NCBI RefSeq assembly: GCF_042429435.1
Contig: NZ_JBHMAF010000028.1
Reading direction: 5' to 3' (one strand)
Length of the DNA stretch: 64,000 bases
DNA from: Ectobacillus funiculus
Lineage (GTDB): Bacteria > Bacillota > Bacilli > Bacillales > Bacillaceae_G
This document shows positions 25,531 through 33,370 of this stretch, in pieces (position 1 is the first letter of the stretch; every line of letters begins with the position of its first letter). Made by a program: the position numbers and the translations under genes. The notes under the pieces are model-generated. The model searched no databases and was not told the DNA's origin. It worked only from the letters and a program-made list of their open reading frames with translations.

Positions 25531-26433
25531 ATGAAGTTCGTAACGGCAAAGAGAGAGGAAAAAGTATTTGTTGGTGTTGTGGATGAGCGATCCGCGTCTG
25601 TTTTACACCTGCGTGAGGCACAGAAAGCGATGATAGGAAAGGCGATAATTCCTATTACAATGATTGAGTGTATGGAGCAGGGAGAGCTGTTCCTCCAGCA
25701 AGTATCAGATGTTGTGAAATGGGCAAGAGAGCAGGGGCAGGCACCAGGTTTATATCCACTATCTGATGTGAAGCTGCTTGCACCTATTCCAAGACCAAGA
25801 AAAAATGTGATGTGCATAGGGAAAAACTATAGTGAACACGTAATTGAGATGGGTGGGAAAGAGGATATTCCAGAATATCCGCTCTTTTTTACGAAAGCTC
25901 CCACAACTGTCATTGGTCAGGATGAGCTCATACACAGTTATCCGAATATCACCAATGAGTTAGATTATGAAGGAGAGCTGGCTGTTGTAATCGGGAAAAA
26001 AGGGAAAGCTATTTCTCCAGAGAGCGCATTTGATTATGTGTTCGGATATACGATTATTAATGATATTACAGCTCGTGATATTCAAAGCCGGCATAAACAG
26101 TTTTTCCTTGGCAAAAGCTTCGATACCTTTTGTCCAACGGGACCGTTCCTTGTTCATGCATCAGCCATTAATCAGCCGAGCTGTTTAGAAATTGAGACGA
26201 GGGTAAACGGTGAAGTACGTCAATCGTCCAATACATCCAATATGATTTTTGATATTCCAACTATTATCTCTGTTTTAAGTCAAGGTATGACATTAGAACC
26301 AGGAGATATTATCGCAACTGGTACACCGGCAGGAGTTGCGAAGGGAATGAAGGAACCTGGCTTTCTGAAGCAAGGGGATGTTGTTGAGGTTACAGTTGAA
26401 GGTATAGGTACTCTTCGTAATACAGTGAAATAA
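25531..26433 (+). CDS. yisK: Fumarylacetoacetate hydrolase-family protein, YisK-like
   Basis: 300 residues from ATG 25531, close to the length of B. subtilis YisK. The FAH fold metal-binding residues lie in ELDYEGELAVVIGKKG (about residues 150-165), with FTKAPTTVIG, the VFGYTIINDITARDIQ helix and GDIIATGTPAGVAKGM toward the end. FAH-family members act on oxaloacetate or acylpyruvates using Mg or Mn; YisK has been linked to oxaloacetate decarboxylation and cell shape in B. subtilis. It is divergent from the yisI-like gene, preserving the B. subtilis order. Confidence 0.9.
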   Translation: MKFVTAKREEKVFVGVVDERSASVLHLREAQKAMIGKAIIPITMIECMEQGELFLQQVSDVVKWAREQGQAPGLYPLSDVKLLAPIPRPRKNVMCIGKNYSEHVIEMGGKEDIPEYPLFFTKAPTTVIGQDELIHSYPNITNELDYEGELAVVIGKKGKAISPESAFDYVFGYTIINDITARDIQSRHKQFFLGKSFDTFCPTGPFLVHASAINQPSCLEIETRVNGEVRQSSNTSNMIFDIPTIISVLSQGMTLEPGDIIATGTPAGVAKGMKEPGFLKQGDVVEVTVEGIGTLRNTVK

Positions 26434-26570
26434 ACAAACGACGACCTTATCAACACAGCCTTGTTTGATTTTGGCAACATTGTTTTACCATAATACGGAC
26501 GTAGCTTTTCTTTGATAAAACCAAAACGAATGGGGTCTATCCGGAAATTTGTAGTTTCTTACAATGTAAA

Positions 26571-26605
26571 AAAGCCTGTGGAGAAGCCATTCTACACAGG
26601 CTTTT
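26571..26605 (+). terminator. Terminator downstream of yisK
   Basis: AAGCCTGTG (26572-26580) pairs with CACAGGCTT (26595-26603), followed by TT. Just upstream (26541-26572) is a short piece resembling the left end of R1 in reverse. The rest of 26606-26940 is AT-rich with no gene seen. Confidence 0.65.
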
Positions 26606-26945
26606 AAAGTTGTAGAAAGATTCCTGCACATGAGAAGGTGTTTTCTTACAGTTCTATTAGTTTATTCGATGGACAAACAAAGGTATCAGTGTTATTATTA
26701 GTTTACGAACTCCGTATGTTCTACACAGAAAAATCCTTTTCTTGACGTTAGGGAAGCAGTACTGAGAAAATGTACTTTTTTCATCTTCTATAAGAAATTT
26801 TCTTACAGAAGACCACCGTATATTGCAACTTAAAATAAAATTGACTGTAAGAATTTTTAAAATTCCCTGATAAATGTAACAAAATGCTGCGTGTTTTATT
26901 AACTATAACAGTGTAAAATATCGATTAATAATGTAAATTAAAAAA

Positions 26946-26979
26946 TGTGTTGGAGATGATCATGCTCCAGCACGTTTTT
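26946..26979 (+). terminator. Second terminator-like hairpin before the two-component genes
   Basis: GTGTTGGAG (26947-26955) pairs with CTCCAGCAC (26965-26973), then TTTTT. Its stem resembles the terminators after the xylA genes (GCTGGAA/TTCCAGC). No gene lies directly before it, so it may mark a lost gene or a small transcript. Confidence 0.6.
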
Positions 26980-27108
26980 CAATTAATAGAATTAAAAGGT
27001 CTAGTTTCTTATAAACTAATACGTTTATAATATCTCATTCCAGAGAACCATCATAACTTGTAGAATATAGCAATCTGAAATAACTTACTTCCGGGATGGG
27101 TGATCGTT

Positions 27109-28854
27109 ATGTTAGGGGCAAGATTTAAGAAATATAATACGCTGCGTAACCAAATATTAGCGATTTATTTAGTCGTAATGATGATAGTCTTGTCAATTGT
27201 GGGCAGTTTGATGTTCAATCAGCTTGGATCCCTGATGAGAAACAATGCAGAAAAGCAAATGCAGCAAACAGCTGTTGAAGCGAACGGTAGAATGGAAACG
27301 CTTTATAAACAAATTGATACATTAACAAATCAGGTAGCTACAAACAATACAGTTCAACAGTTACTGACTGATGTCGTGGATGGAAAGAGTGTAAGTGTGC
27401 CGCAGAGGGAATCGCTAATTAGGGTGATTAATAATTTTCATGCTTATTCTAATGCAATTTCTTCATTTAATTTATACACTGTTAATGGAGAAAGAATATA
27501 TCCATCTGACAATGTGAATATTTTTGAAAAGGTAGACCCGGTGTGGATACAGAAGGCAAATCGGGAAAAGGGCAGGCTCGTATGGATTGGGAATGACCCT
27601 AATGATCGCGAGTATTCGTTTGCTATCCGTAAAGTAACCTTAATGGAGCGCTCTTTTTCAGGCGGCGGCTATTTATTGGTTCGGATTAATAATAGTTATT
27701 TTCAAGTGAAGGATAACAGTCTGGATCATAAAGCAAAGGAATATATGATGTTGTTAGATCGGGATTATAGTGCGATAACCTCAAATTATAAAGGGAATAC
27801 ACAACAAATTTTAAAAGAAGATACAAAAAATGTTGTGATAAATCAGACGAAATATTTAATTGTAAAAGAGAAGTCCGATGTGACGGGCTGGACTCTTGTC
27901 ATTCTTAAGCCTGTAAGTCTTTTGATGGAAGGGGTATCAGTCGTTCGCACATCCATCCTAATTTCAGGTGCTATTGGATTTATTATTTTTCTGATATCTT
28001 CTATATTTCTATCAACGATAATTACCCGGCCTATTATTAAACTAACCAATACTATGAAAAATGCCAAGATGGATGAGCTAAAACCGAATCCACATATTTC
28101 ATCAATTAATGAAATTATTGACTTAAATAATACGTATAACCAGATGGTAGAAAATACAAATCATTTAATCCAGCAGGTGTACGAAAAAGAATTACTTCAC
28201 AGCCGTGCGGAGCTAAAAGCATTACAGGCACAAATTGATCCGCATTTTCTGTATAACACCCTGAATGCTTTGTATTGGTCCTTAGAAGACAAAGGAGAGG
28301 AAGAACTTGCGGACCAGGTAATCGCAATGTCAGAGTTTTTCCGTTATACCATCGGCGAAACAGGCAAGGAAAAGGATCCGGTAACAATTCGCGAGGCTCT
28401 TGAGCATATTGAACGGTATTTACAGATTATGAAAATGAGGATGGGCGATAGGCTGCTTTGGGATGTATCGGTACAGGAGGATTGTCTAGATACAAAAATC
28501 CCCAAACTGATTATTCAGCCATTGGTGGAAAATGCAATTTTGCACGGAATTGGAAACCAGCGGAAGCAGGGGTCAGTGTCTATACAAGTTGAAAAAGTGG
28601 AAGATTCTCCAAATCTAGTTATAACCGTAAGCGATAATGGAATTGGGATTGATCAAGAAACCCTTTGTGCTATAAATGAATCTATCGAAAGGGGAGGTGT
28701 CGTCTCGTCCAAAGGGACGGGGATAGGACTGGCTAATGTCAATAAAAGACTCCGCTTGTTTTATGAGAAGCAGAGCTTAGCTACCCTAACAGTGAAAAGT
28801 GACCACGGCAAAGGTACAGAAGTGACATTTGAGATACCTAGCAAAGGAGCTTGA
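27109..28854 (+). CDS. Sensor histidine kinase, YesM/XynD type
   Basis: 581 residues from ATG 27109 (GGGATGG upstream); a GTG at 27100 is an alternative. Layout: membrane segment (about residues 15-38), an extracellular sensor domain of about 230 residues, a second membrane segment (about 280-305), a HAMP linker, a His_kinase domain with the phospho-histidine in QAQIDPHFLYNTLNALYW, and an ATPase domain with QPLVENAILHGIG and GTGIGLANVNKRL. This is the LytS/YesM class. It overlaps nothing but is followed 5 bases later by its AraC-type response regulator. The downstream oligosaccharide ABC genes and GH52 enzyme match the XynD-XynC system described for Geobacillus, which controls xylo-oligosaccharide uptake. 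The ligand here is inferred. Confidence 0.9.
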   Translation: MLGARFKKYNTLRNQILAIYLVVMMIVLSIVGSLMFNQLGSLMRNNAEKQMQQTAVEANGRMETLYKQIDTLTNQVATNNTVQQLLTDVVDGKSVSVPQRESLIRVINNFHAYSNAISSFNLYTVNGERIYPSDNVNIFEKVDPVWIQKANREKGRLVWIGNDPNDREYSFAIRKVTLMERSFSGGGYLLVRINNSYFQVKDNSLDHKAKEYMMLLDRDYSAITSNYKGNTQQILKEDTKNVVINQTKYLIVKEKSDVTGWTLVILKPVSLLMEGVSVVRTSILISGAIGFIIFLISSIFLSTIITRPIIKLTNTMKNAKMDELKPNPHISSINEIIDLNNTYNQMVENTNHLIQQVYEKELLHSRAELKALQAQIDPHFLYNTLNALYWSLEDKGEEELADQVIAMSEFFRYTIGETGKEKDPVTIREALEHIERYLQIMKMRMGDRLLWDVSVQEDCLDTKIPKLIIQPLVENAILHGIGNQRKQGSVSIQVEKVEDSPNLVITVSDNGIGIDQETLCAINESIERGGVVSSKGTGIGLANVNKRLRLFYEKQSLATLTVKSDHGKGTEVTFEIPSKGA

Positions 28855-28859
28855 TTAGT

Positions 28860-29648
28860 ATGGAAACTAAAACGATTTTAATTGTTGATGATGAGCAGAT
28901 TACTAGGCAGGGATTGAAAAAAACACTGGAGAGATGGTCGCAGGGCAAATATGAGGTGCTAAGTGCTGCAGATGGTGATGAAGCTTTAGAAGTATTCCAA
29001 AAAACAAAGGTTCATTTGCTAATTACAGATGTAAATATGCCTGAGATGACAGGATTAGCATTGTTAAAAGCCGTAAAGGAGAAAGGGAATAAGCCTGTCG
29101 TTATTATTGTTTCAGGCTATCCTAATTTTGAATATGCCCAGGAAGCAATTCGTCTGGGAGTGATTAATTATTTACTTAAACCAGTGAGCAAGCAAAAGCT
29201 GATTGAGGCTGTAGAACAAGCTTTGGAAACGGAAGCAAGCATCGAAAGGGCAGATTACATCGAAAAGGTGGCAGATCCAAAGCTTCTTAATATTGAAAGT
29301 AGCCAAACCTCCAAATCTCCTATCAGGGAGGCTCTTCAATACGTCAATAACAATCTCAGCCGGCAGATCAGCTTAAAGGATGTAGCAGGTACGGTTCATT
29401 TAAACCCAAGCTACTTTAGCGTGCTCTTTAAGGAACAGACCCGCTTAACATTTAGTGAATATTTAACGAGAAAAAGGCTGCAGACCGCTAAAAAACTATT
29501 GCTAACCACAAATTTACCGATAGAAGAAGTTGCACAGGAGACAGGATATCAGACAGCTAAATATTTTATTAAACTATTTAAAGAATATGAAGGGATTACA
29601 CCGAGCAAATACAGAAAGATGGCTGAACTGGAGGATTCGGCTATCTAA
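28860..29648 (+). CDS. AraC-type response regulator, YesN/XynC type
   Basis: 262 residues from ATG 28860, with AAAGGAG 10 bases upstream; the frame also offers a TTG at 28851. Receiver domain about residues 1-120: VDDEQ, the phospho-acceptor aspartate in LLITDVNMPEMTG, and the lysine in NYLLKPVSK. The C-terminal AraC domain (about 155-255) has both helix-turn-helix units and the end signature AKYFIKLFKEYEGITPSKYRK. It should be phosphorylated by the kinase encoded before it. The repeated DNA directly downstream, ahead of the binding-protein gene, is a likely target. Confidence 0.9.
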   Translation: METKTILIVDDEQITRQGLKKTLERWSQGKYEVLSAADGDEALEVFQKTKVHLLITDVNMPEMTGLALLKAVKEKGNKPVVIIVSGYPNFEYAQEAIRLGVINYLLKPVSKQKLIEAVEQALETEASIERADYIEKVADPKLLNIESSQTSKSPIREALQYVNNNLSRQISLKDVAGTVHLNPSYFSVLFKEQTRLTFSEYLTRKRLQTAKKLLLTTNLPIEEVAQETGYQTAKYFIKLFKEYEGITPSKYRKMAELEDSAI

Positions 29649-30150
29649 AAATAGTAGCATTTTTTCCAATCGCGGTTAGATAACCGCTTTTTTTACACTT
29701 TAAGAAAGTATAAATTTCTAGCTAGAAGACAATTCGGTGTAGTGAGAAATTTTAGGAATACAGTATAAGCAGGGCTACGCCTCTGTCTTCGCCCAAGAGC
29801 AAGGCTCGCCAATCGGCGGGCTTTCTTTAATACTAGCATGTAATTATAAGACAAAAATAAGTAGAGGATCGGAATGTATAAGAGAAAGCGCATACATTCA
29901 ACTAAAAATAGTGGCATTTTTCCCAATCGTAGTTATCTAACCGCTTCTTTTTTTAGGTGTTAGAATGTAATTGTAAAGCAAAACATAAATAAGGGGGATT
30001 GGGAACAGATAGGAAAGCGCATACATTTAACTAAAAATAGTAGCATTTTTCCCAACCATAGTTATCTAACCGCTTCTTTTGTTAGATGCTAGAATGTAAT
30101 TGTAAAACAGAACATAAATAGGGGGATTGGAAATGTTTAAGAAAGCGTAT
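29645..30150 (+). repeat. Three tandem ~129-bp repeats between the response regulator and binding-protein genes
   Basis: Copy A starts at 29645 (in the stop codon region of the response regulator), copy B at 29902 and copy C at 30031; B to C is exactly 129 bases. Each holds CTAAAAATAGT(A/G)GCATTTTT, a TATCTAACCGCTTCTT-like hairpin segment, TAGAATGTAATTGTAAA and GGGGGATTGG. Each ends with a relic of the first codons of the binding-protein gene (AAAGCGYATACA); only copy C has the real ATG. Copy A is interrupted by repeat R1. Each copy carries a cre-like sequence (29882-29896, 30011-30025, 30139-30153). Confidence 0.9.
29695..29828 (+). repeat. Dispersed repeat family R1, copy f, inserted in tandem copy A
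   Basis: About 134 bp between CCGCTTTTTTT and ATACTAGCATGTAATT. It begins ACTTTAAGAAAGTATAAATT and ends GGCGGGCTTTCTTTAA. The ends are imperfect inverted repeats (TTTAAGAAAG against CTTTCTTTAA). Tandem copies B and C lack it, so they serve as empty sites. Confidence 0.88.
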
Positions 30151-31446
30151 ACAATGTTGCTTGCTTTTGTGTTATTGCTTACAGTTATACTCACTGGCTG
30201 TTCAGGCAATTCAGAAGAGGCCTCTGGAGAAAGCGGTTCCAAGAAAACGATAAAATTCATGCACCTTTGGCCGCAGGGAAGCTCCAAACAGCAAAACATG
30301 ATTGTAACTGATATCATTAAACAATTTGAAGCAGAACACAAAGATGTGAAAGTTGAGGTAGAGGTTCTTGAGAACGAGCAGTATAAAAACAAAATCAAGG
30401 TTCTTTCTTCCTCTAATGAATTACCGGATGTAGGATTTACTTGGGCAGCAGGCTATATGAAGCCATTCGTAGAAGGTAAGTTGTTTGCATCACTTGATGA
30501 TGTTCTACAGGATGGTCTGCAGGATTCCTTCATAAAAGGTACAACTGAAGCTTACGCAACTAATGGAAAAACATACGGCTTACCGCTTGAATTGAACATT
30601 GCACCAATTTATTACAACAAACAAATTTTTGAAAAATACAATCTAGAAGTACCGAAAACATATAGCGAGTTCCAAAACGTAGTACAAACACTTGAAAAGA
30701 ATGGTGTTGCTCCAATCGCACTTGGAAACAAAGACAGATGGACAGGCTCACTATGGTATATGTACTTGGCTGACAGAATTGGCGGACCAGAGGTATTAAA
30801 CAAGGCGATTAATCGCTCTGGCTCTTTCGAAGATCCGGCACTTGTTTCTGCTGCTGATGAAGTTCAAAAGCTGGTAAAAGAAAGCGCATTCAATAAAGGC
30901 TTTAATGGTCTTTCTAATGACGAAGGAAAATCTGAGTTCTTAAATGGAAAGGCTGCTATGTATTTAATGGGAACATGGGAACTGCCAAACTTTACAACAA
31001 ATGAAGAAATTCCAAAAGATTTCCGTGATAATGTTGGATTCTTTAAATTCCCTACTGTTGAGGGGGGAAAAGGCGATATCAACAGCTGGGTTGGCGGACC
31101 TGGTGTAGGATTATTCGTTGCTGAAAACTCAAAAGTAAAAGATGAGGCAAAAGAATTTGTTAAGTTCTTTGTTGAAAAGTGGGGAGAACAGTCTGTTGAA
31201 AAAGCAGGTGTAATTCCAGCGACAAAGGTAGATACGACAAAGGTTAAGTTACCTCAGCTATACGTTGATGTGTTGAACGAATTAAATAATGCAAGCAATC
31301 TAACATTGTTTGCGGATGTCCAAATGAGTGCTTCTGTAGCGGAAACTCATCTAAACCTAATCCAATCGTTGTTTGGCGAGGAAGTGAAACCAAGCGACTT
31401 TGCTAAGAAACATGAGGAAGCGCTGAAGAAGGAAGAAGGGAAATAA
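30133..31446 (+). CDS. Extracellular oligosaccharide-binding lipoprotein (family 1 SBP, XynE-like)
   Basis: 437 residues. ATG at 30133 follows AGGGGGATTGGAA. The signal peptide ends in the lipobox ILTGC with Cys23 as lipid anchor. The mature protein has the family-1 solute-binding fold (KFMHLWPQGS, LPDVGFTWAAGYMKPF, SDEGKSEFLNGKAAMYLMG-like region, SWVGGPGVGLFV). It delivers oligosaccharides to the two permeases encoded next. Its location after a YesMN-type system and before GH52 beta-xylosidase points to xylo-oligosaccharides, as for Geobacillus XynE. No ATPase is encoded in the cluster, so a shared ATPase (MsmX type) is presumably used. Confidence 0.9.
   Translation: MFKKAYTMLLAFVLLLTVILTGCSGNSEEASGESGSKKTIKFMHLWPQGSSKQQNMIVTDIIKQFEAEHKDVKVEVEVLENEQYKNKIKVLSSSNELPDVGFTWAAGYMKPFVEGKLFASLDDVLQDGLQDSFIKGTTEAYATNGKTYGLPLELNIAPIYYNKQIFEKYNLEVPKTYSEFQNVVQTLEKNGVAPIALGNKDRWTGSLWYMYLADRIGGPEVLNKAINRSGSFEDPALVSAADEVQKLVKESAFNKGFNGLSNDEGKSEFLNGKAAMYLMGTWELPNFTTNEEIPKDFRDNVGFFKFPTVEGGKGDINSWVGGPGVGLFVAENSKVKDEAKEFVKFFVEKWGEQSVEKAGVIPATKVDTTKVKLPQLYVDVLNELNNASNLTLFADVQMSASVAETHLNLIQSLFGEEVKPSDFAKKHEEALKKEEGK
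30139..30153 (+). promoter_or_regulatory. Candidate cre (CcpA) site at the start of the binding-protein gene
   Basis: AAGAAAGCGTATACA matches the cre consensus WTGNAANCGNWNNCA with one mismatch. It lies in codons 3-7 of the gene, a position where CcpA can act as a roadblock. Confidence 0.45.
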
Positions 31447-31466
31447 AAAAATCCCAAATTCTTAGA

Positions 31467-31500
31467 AAAGGACATATCAAATATGATCGATATGTCCTTT
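31467..31500 (+). terminator. Hairpin between binding-protein and permease genes
   Basis: Perfect 12-base arms AAAGGACATATC (31467-31478) and GATATGTCCTTT (31489-31500), with no long T-run. Such hairpins commonly stabilise the upstream mRNA or attenuate, so that the binding protein is made in excess over the permeases. Confidence 0.7.
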
Positions 31501-31533
31501 CCTATCTTTCCTGTTTGAAAGGAGTGACATGTA

Positions 31534-32409
31534 GTGGATAAAGTTATGTCTAATAAAAAAGTGATTGCTCTTTATATCGCACCTGCATTATTCCTGGTTC
31601 TTGCCTTGATTTATGTTCCAATTGTACAAACGGGGTATTTTGGAATGACGAAGTGGAATGGGGTTGGGGCGAAGGAATTTATCGGCCTTGAGAATTATAT
31701 GGCTCTTATCAAAGATGAAATGTTTTGGAAAACAGCATACCATTCTCTTATGCTCGCTGTATTTTCAGTAATAAGTCTGATTGGCTATCTATTTATTTCC
31801 ATCATTTTAGCAGGTAAAATCAAAGGTGCCGATTTGCTCAGAAAAATTTATTTGATTCCAATGTTGCTGGCTTCCGTTGCCATTGCACAGCTTTGGCTTA
31901 AAATCTATCATCCGGGCAATGGTATCTTAAACACTATTCTAGTTTCTCTAGGAGTCGAAAATCCGCCAGCCTGGTTGGCAGAGCCTGAGCTTGCGCTATA
32001 TGCCATTGTCGTTCCAATTATTTGGCAATATGCAGGTTTCTATATATTGATCTATTATGCAGCATTGAAAAATATTCCTGAATCCTTGCTGGAAGCTGCC
32101 AGAATTGACGGTGCAACACCGTGGCAAATTGCATTAAAAATCAAGCTCCCTTTAATCATGAATGTAATAAAAGTAACGATTGTACTTGCAGTTGTTGGTT
32201 CATTGAAATATTTCGATCTAATTTATGTTATGACAGATGGAGGACCAAACGGATCAAGTGAGGTTATGGCATCTTACATGTATCATCGAGCATTTAAAGA
32301 GTTTGATTTTGGATATGGAAGCGCTATTGGTTTCTTCTTGCTCGTAATCTGTCTTGTTGTCACTTGGATCATTCGCAAATTTACTGCAGCGGATGAAAAT
32401 GTGTATTAA
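31534..32409 (+). CDS. Sugar ABC transporter permease 1 (MalF/UgpA type, XynF-like)
   Basis: 291 residues, GTG start at 31534 with GAAAGGAG 9 bases upstream. Six membrane segments are visible. The EAA loop that docks the ATPase reads LEAARIDGATPWQIALKIKLP (in short EAARIDGATPWQ, about residues 188-199). It forms the import channel together with the next gene product. Spacing to the next gene is 18 bases, so they are co-transcribed. Confidence 0.92.
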   Translation: MDKVMSNKKVIALYIAPALFLVLALIYVPIVQTGYFGMTKWNGVGAKEFIGLENYMALIKDEMFWKTAYHSLMLAVFSVISLIGYLFISIILAGKIKGADLLRKIYLIPMLLASVAIAQLWLKIYHPGNGILNTILVSLGVENPPAWLAEPELALYAIVVPIIWQYAGFYILIYYAALKNIPESLLEAARIDGATPWQIALKIKLPLIMNVIKVTIVLAVVGSLKYFDLIYVMTDGGPNGSSEVMASYMYHRAFKEFDFGYGSAIGFFLLVICLVVTWIIRKFTAADENVY

Positions 32410-32427
32410 TAGAGAGGAGGCTTTTAG

Positions 32428-33330
32428 ATGAATCAGCCTGTTAGAAAAAATGCGGGTCCGGTTATTTTGCCCGAGAAACAAAGCAGTTTCGGTACTCATT
32501 CACTCTGGAATCGTACAGCCTATGGAATTCTATATTTATTTCTAGCGATTGTAGCTGTTTTTCAAATATTTCCTATCATCTGGTTATTCCTTTTTTCCTT
32601 AAAGAATAACCAGGAGGTGTTTAATATGTCCCCGTTCGCTTTGCCAGAACATCCGAAATGGGAGAACTACGCAAAGGTATGGACGGAGGGAAACATCAGC
32701 CAGTATTTCATGAATAGTGTTGTTTATACAGTTGCAGCTGTCATTCTCACTGTTGTACTAGCAAGCATGGTTACCTTTGCTATTACGAGAATGAACTGGA
32801 AGGGCAGTAAATTGGTACTAGGATTATTTATGGTTGGGTTAATGATTCCCGTGCATTCAACGCTGATTCCTTTGTTTAGCACATTCACACAATTCAATTT
32901 GATTGATAGTCCGTTGTCTGTCATTTTGTCTTACACTGCTTTTAATCTTCCTATTACAATCATGATTCTGTTAGGCTTTTACGAAGCCCTGCCTCGTGAG
33001 GTAGAGGAGGCAGCTGTCATGGACGGGGCATCCATTAATCATATTTTCTTTAAAATTACACTACCGATGACCTCGCCGGTCATTGCTACGGCAGCTATTA
33101 TTAACATGATTTATAACTGGAATGAGTTTGTGTTTGTTAATACATTTATCAGTTCAGATTCGTATAAAACGTTAACAGTTGGTATCCAAAACTTTATTGG
33201 GCAGTATACAACAGATTGGGGAGCAATCGGTGCTACGCTAGTTATTAGTATCCTGCCAATTTTAATCGCGTTCTTTGTTCTGAGCAACCGTATTGTGGAA
33301 GGAATTGCATCTGGGTCTGTAAAAGGCTGA
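32428..33330 (+). CDS. Sugar ABC transporter permease 2 (MalG/UgpE type, XynG-like)
   Basis: 300 residues, with AGAGAGGAGG before the ATG. About six membrane segments follow an N-terminal cytoplasmic tail of some 35 residues. The EAA loop is EEAAVMDGASINHIFFKITLP (core EEAAVMDGAS, about residues 193-202). It partners the preceding permease. The GH52 gene begins 40 bases later on the same strand, so import and hydrolysis of the sugar are in one unit. Confidence 0.92.
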   Translation: MNQPVRKNAGPVILPEKQSSFGTHSLWNRTAYGILYLFLAIVAVFQIFPIIWLFLFSLKNNQEVFNMSPFALPEHPKWENYAKVWTEGNISQYFMNSVVYTVAAVILTVVLASMVTFAITRMNWKGSKLVLGLFMVGLMIPVHSTLIPLFSTFTQFNLIDSPLSVILSYTAFNLPITIMILLGFYEALPREVEEAAVMDGASINHIFFKITLPMTSPVIATAAIINMIYNWNEFVFVNTFISSDSYKTLTVGIQNFIGQYTTDWGAIGATLVISILPILIAFFVLSNRIVEGIASGSVKG

Positions 33331-33370
33331 TTGATACTTAAAATTCGATGGTAAGGAAGTGGAAGAAAAA

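Noticed and set aside
26840..26875. TTGACT with an AT-rich stretch as a promoter for the sensor kinase gene
   Set aside because: No -10 box at 16-18 bases; a TAAAAT is only 12 bases away.
29645..30150. CRISPR-like array
   Set aside because: Only three units of ~129 bases with decayed gene starts, no spacers and no cas genes.
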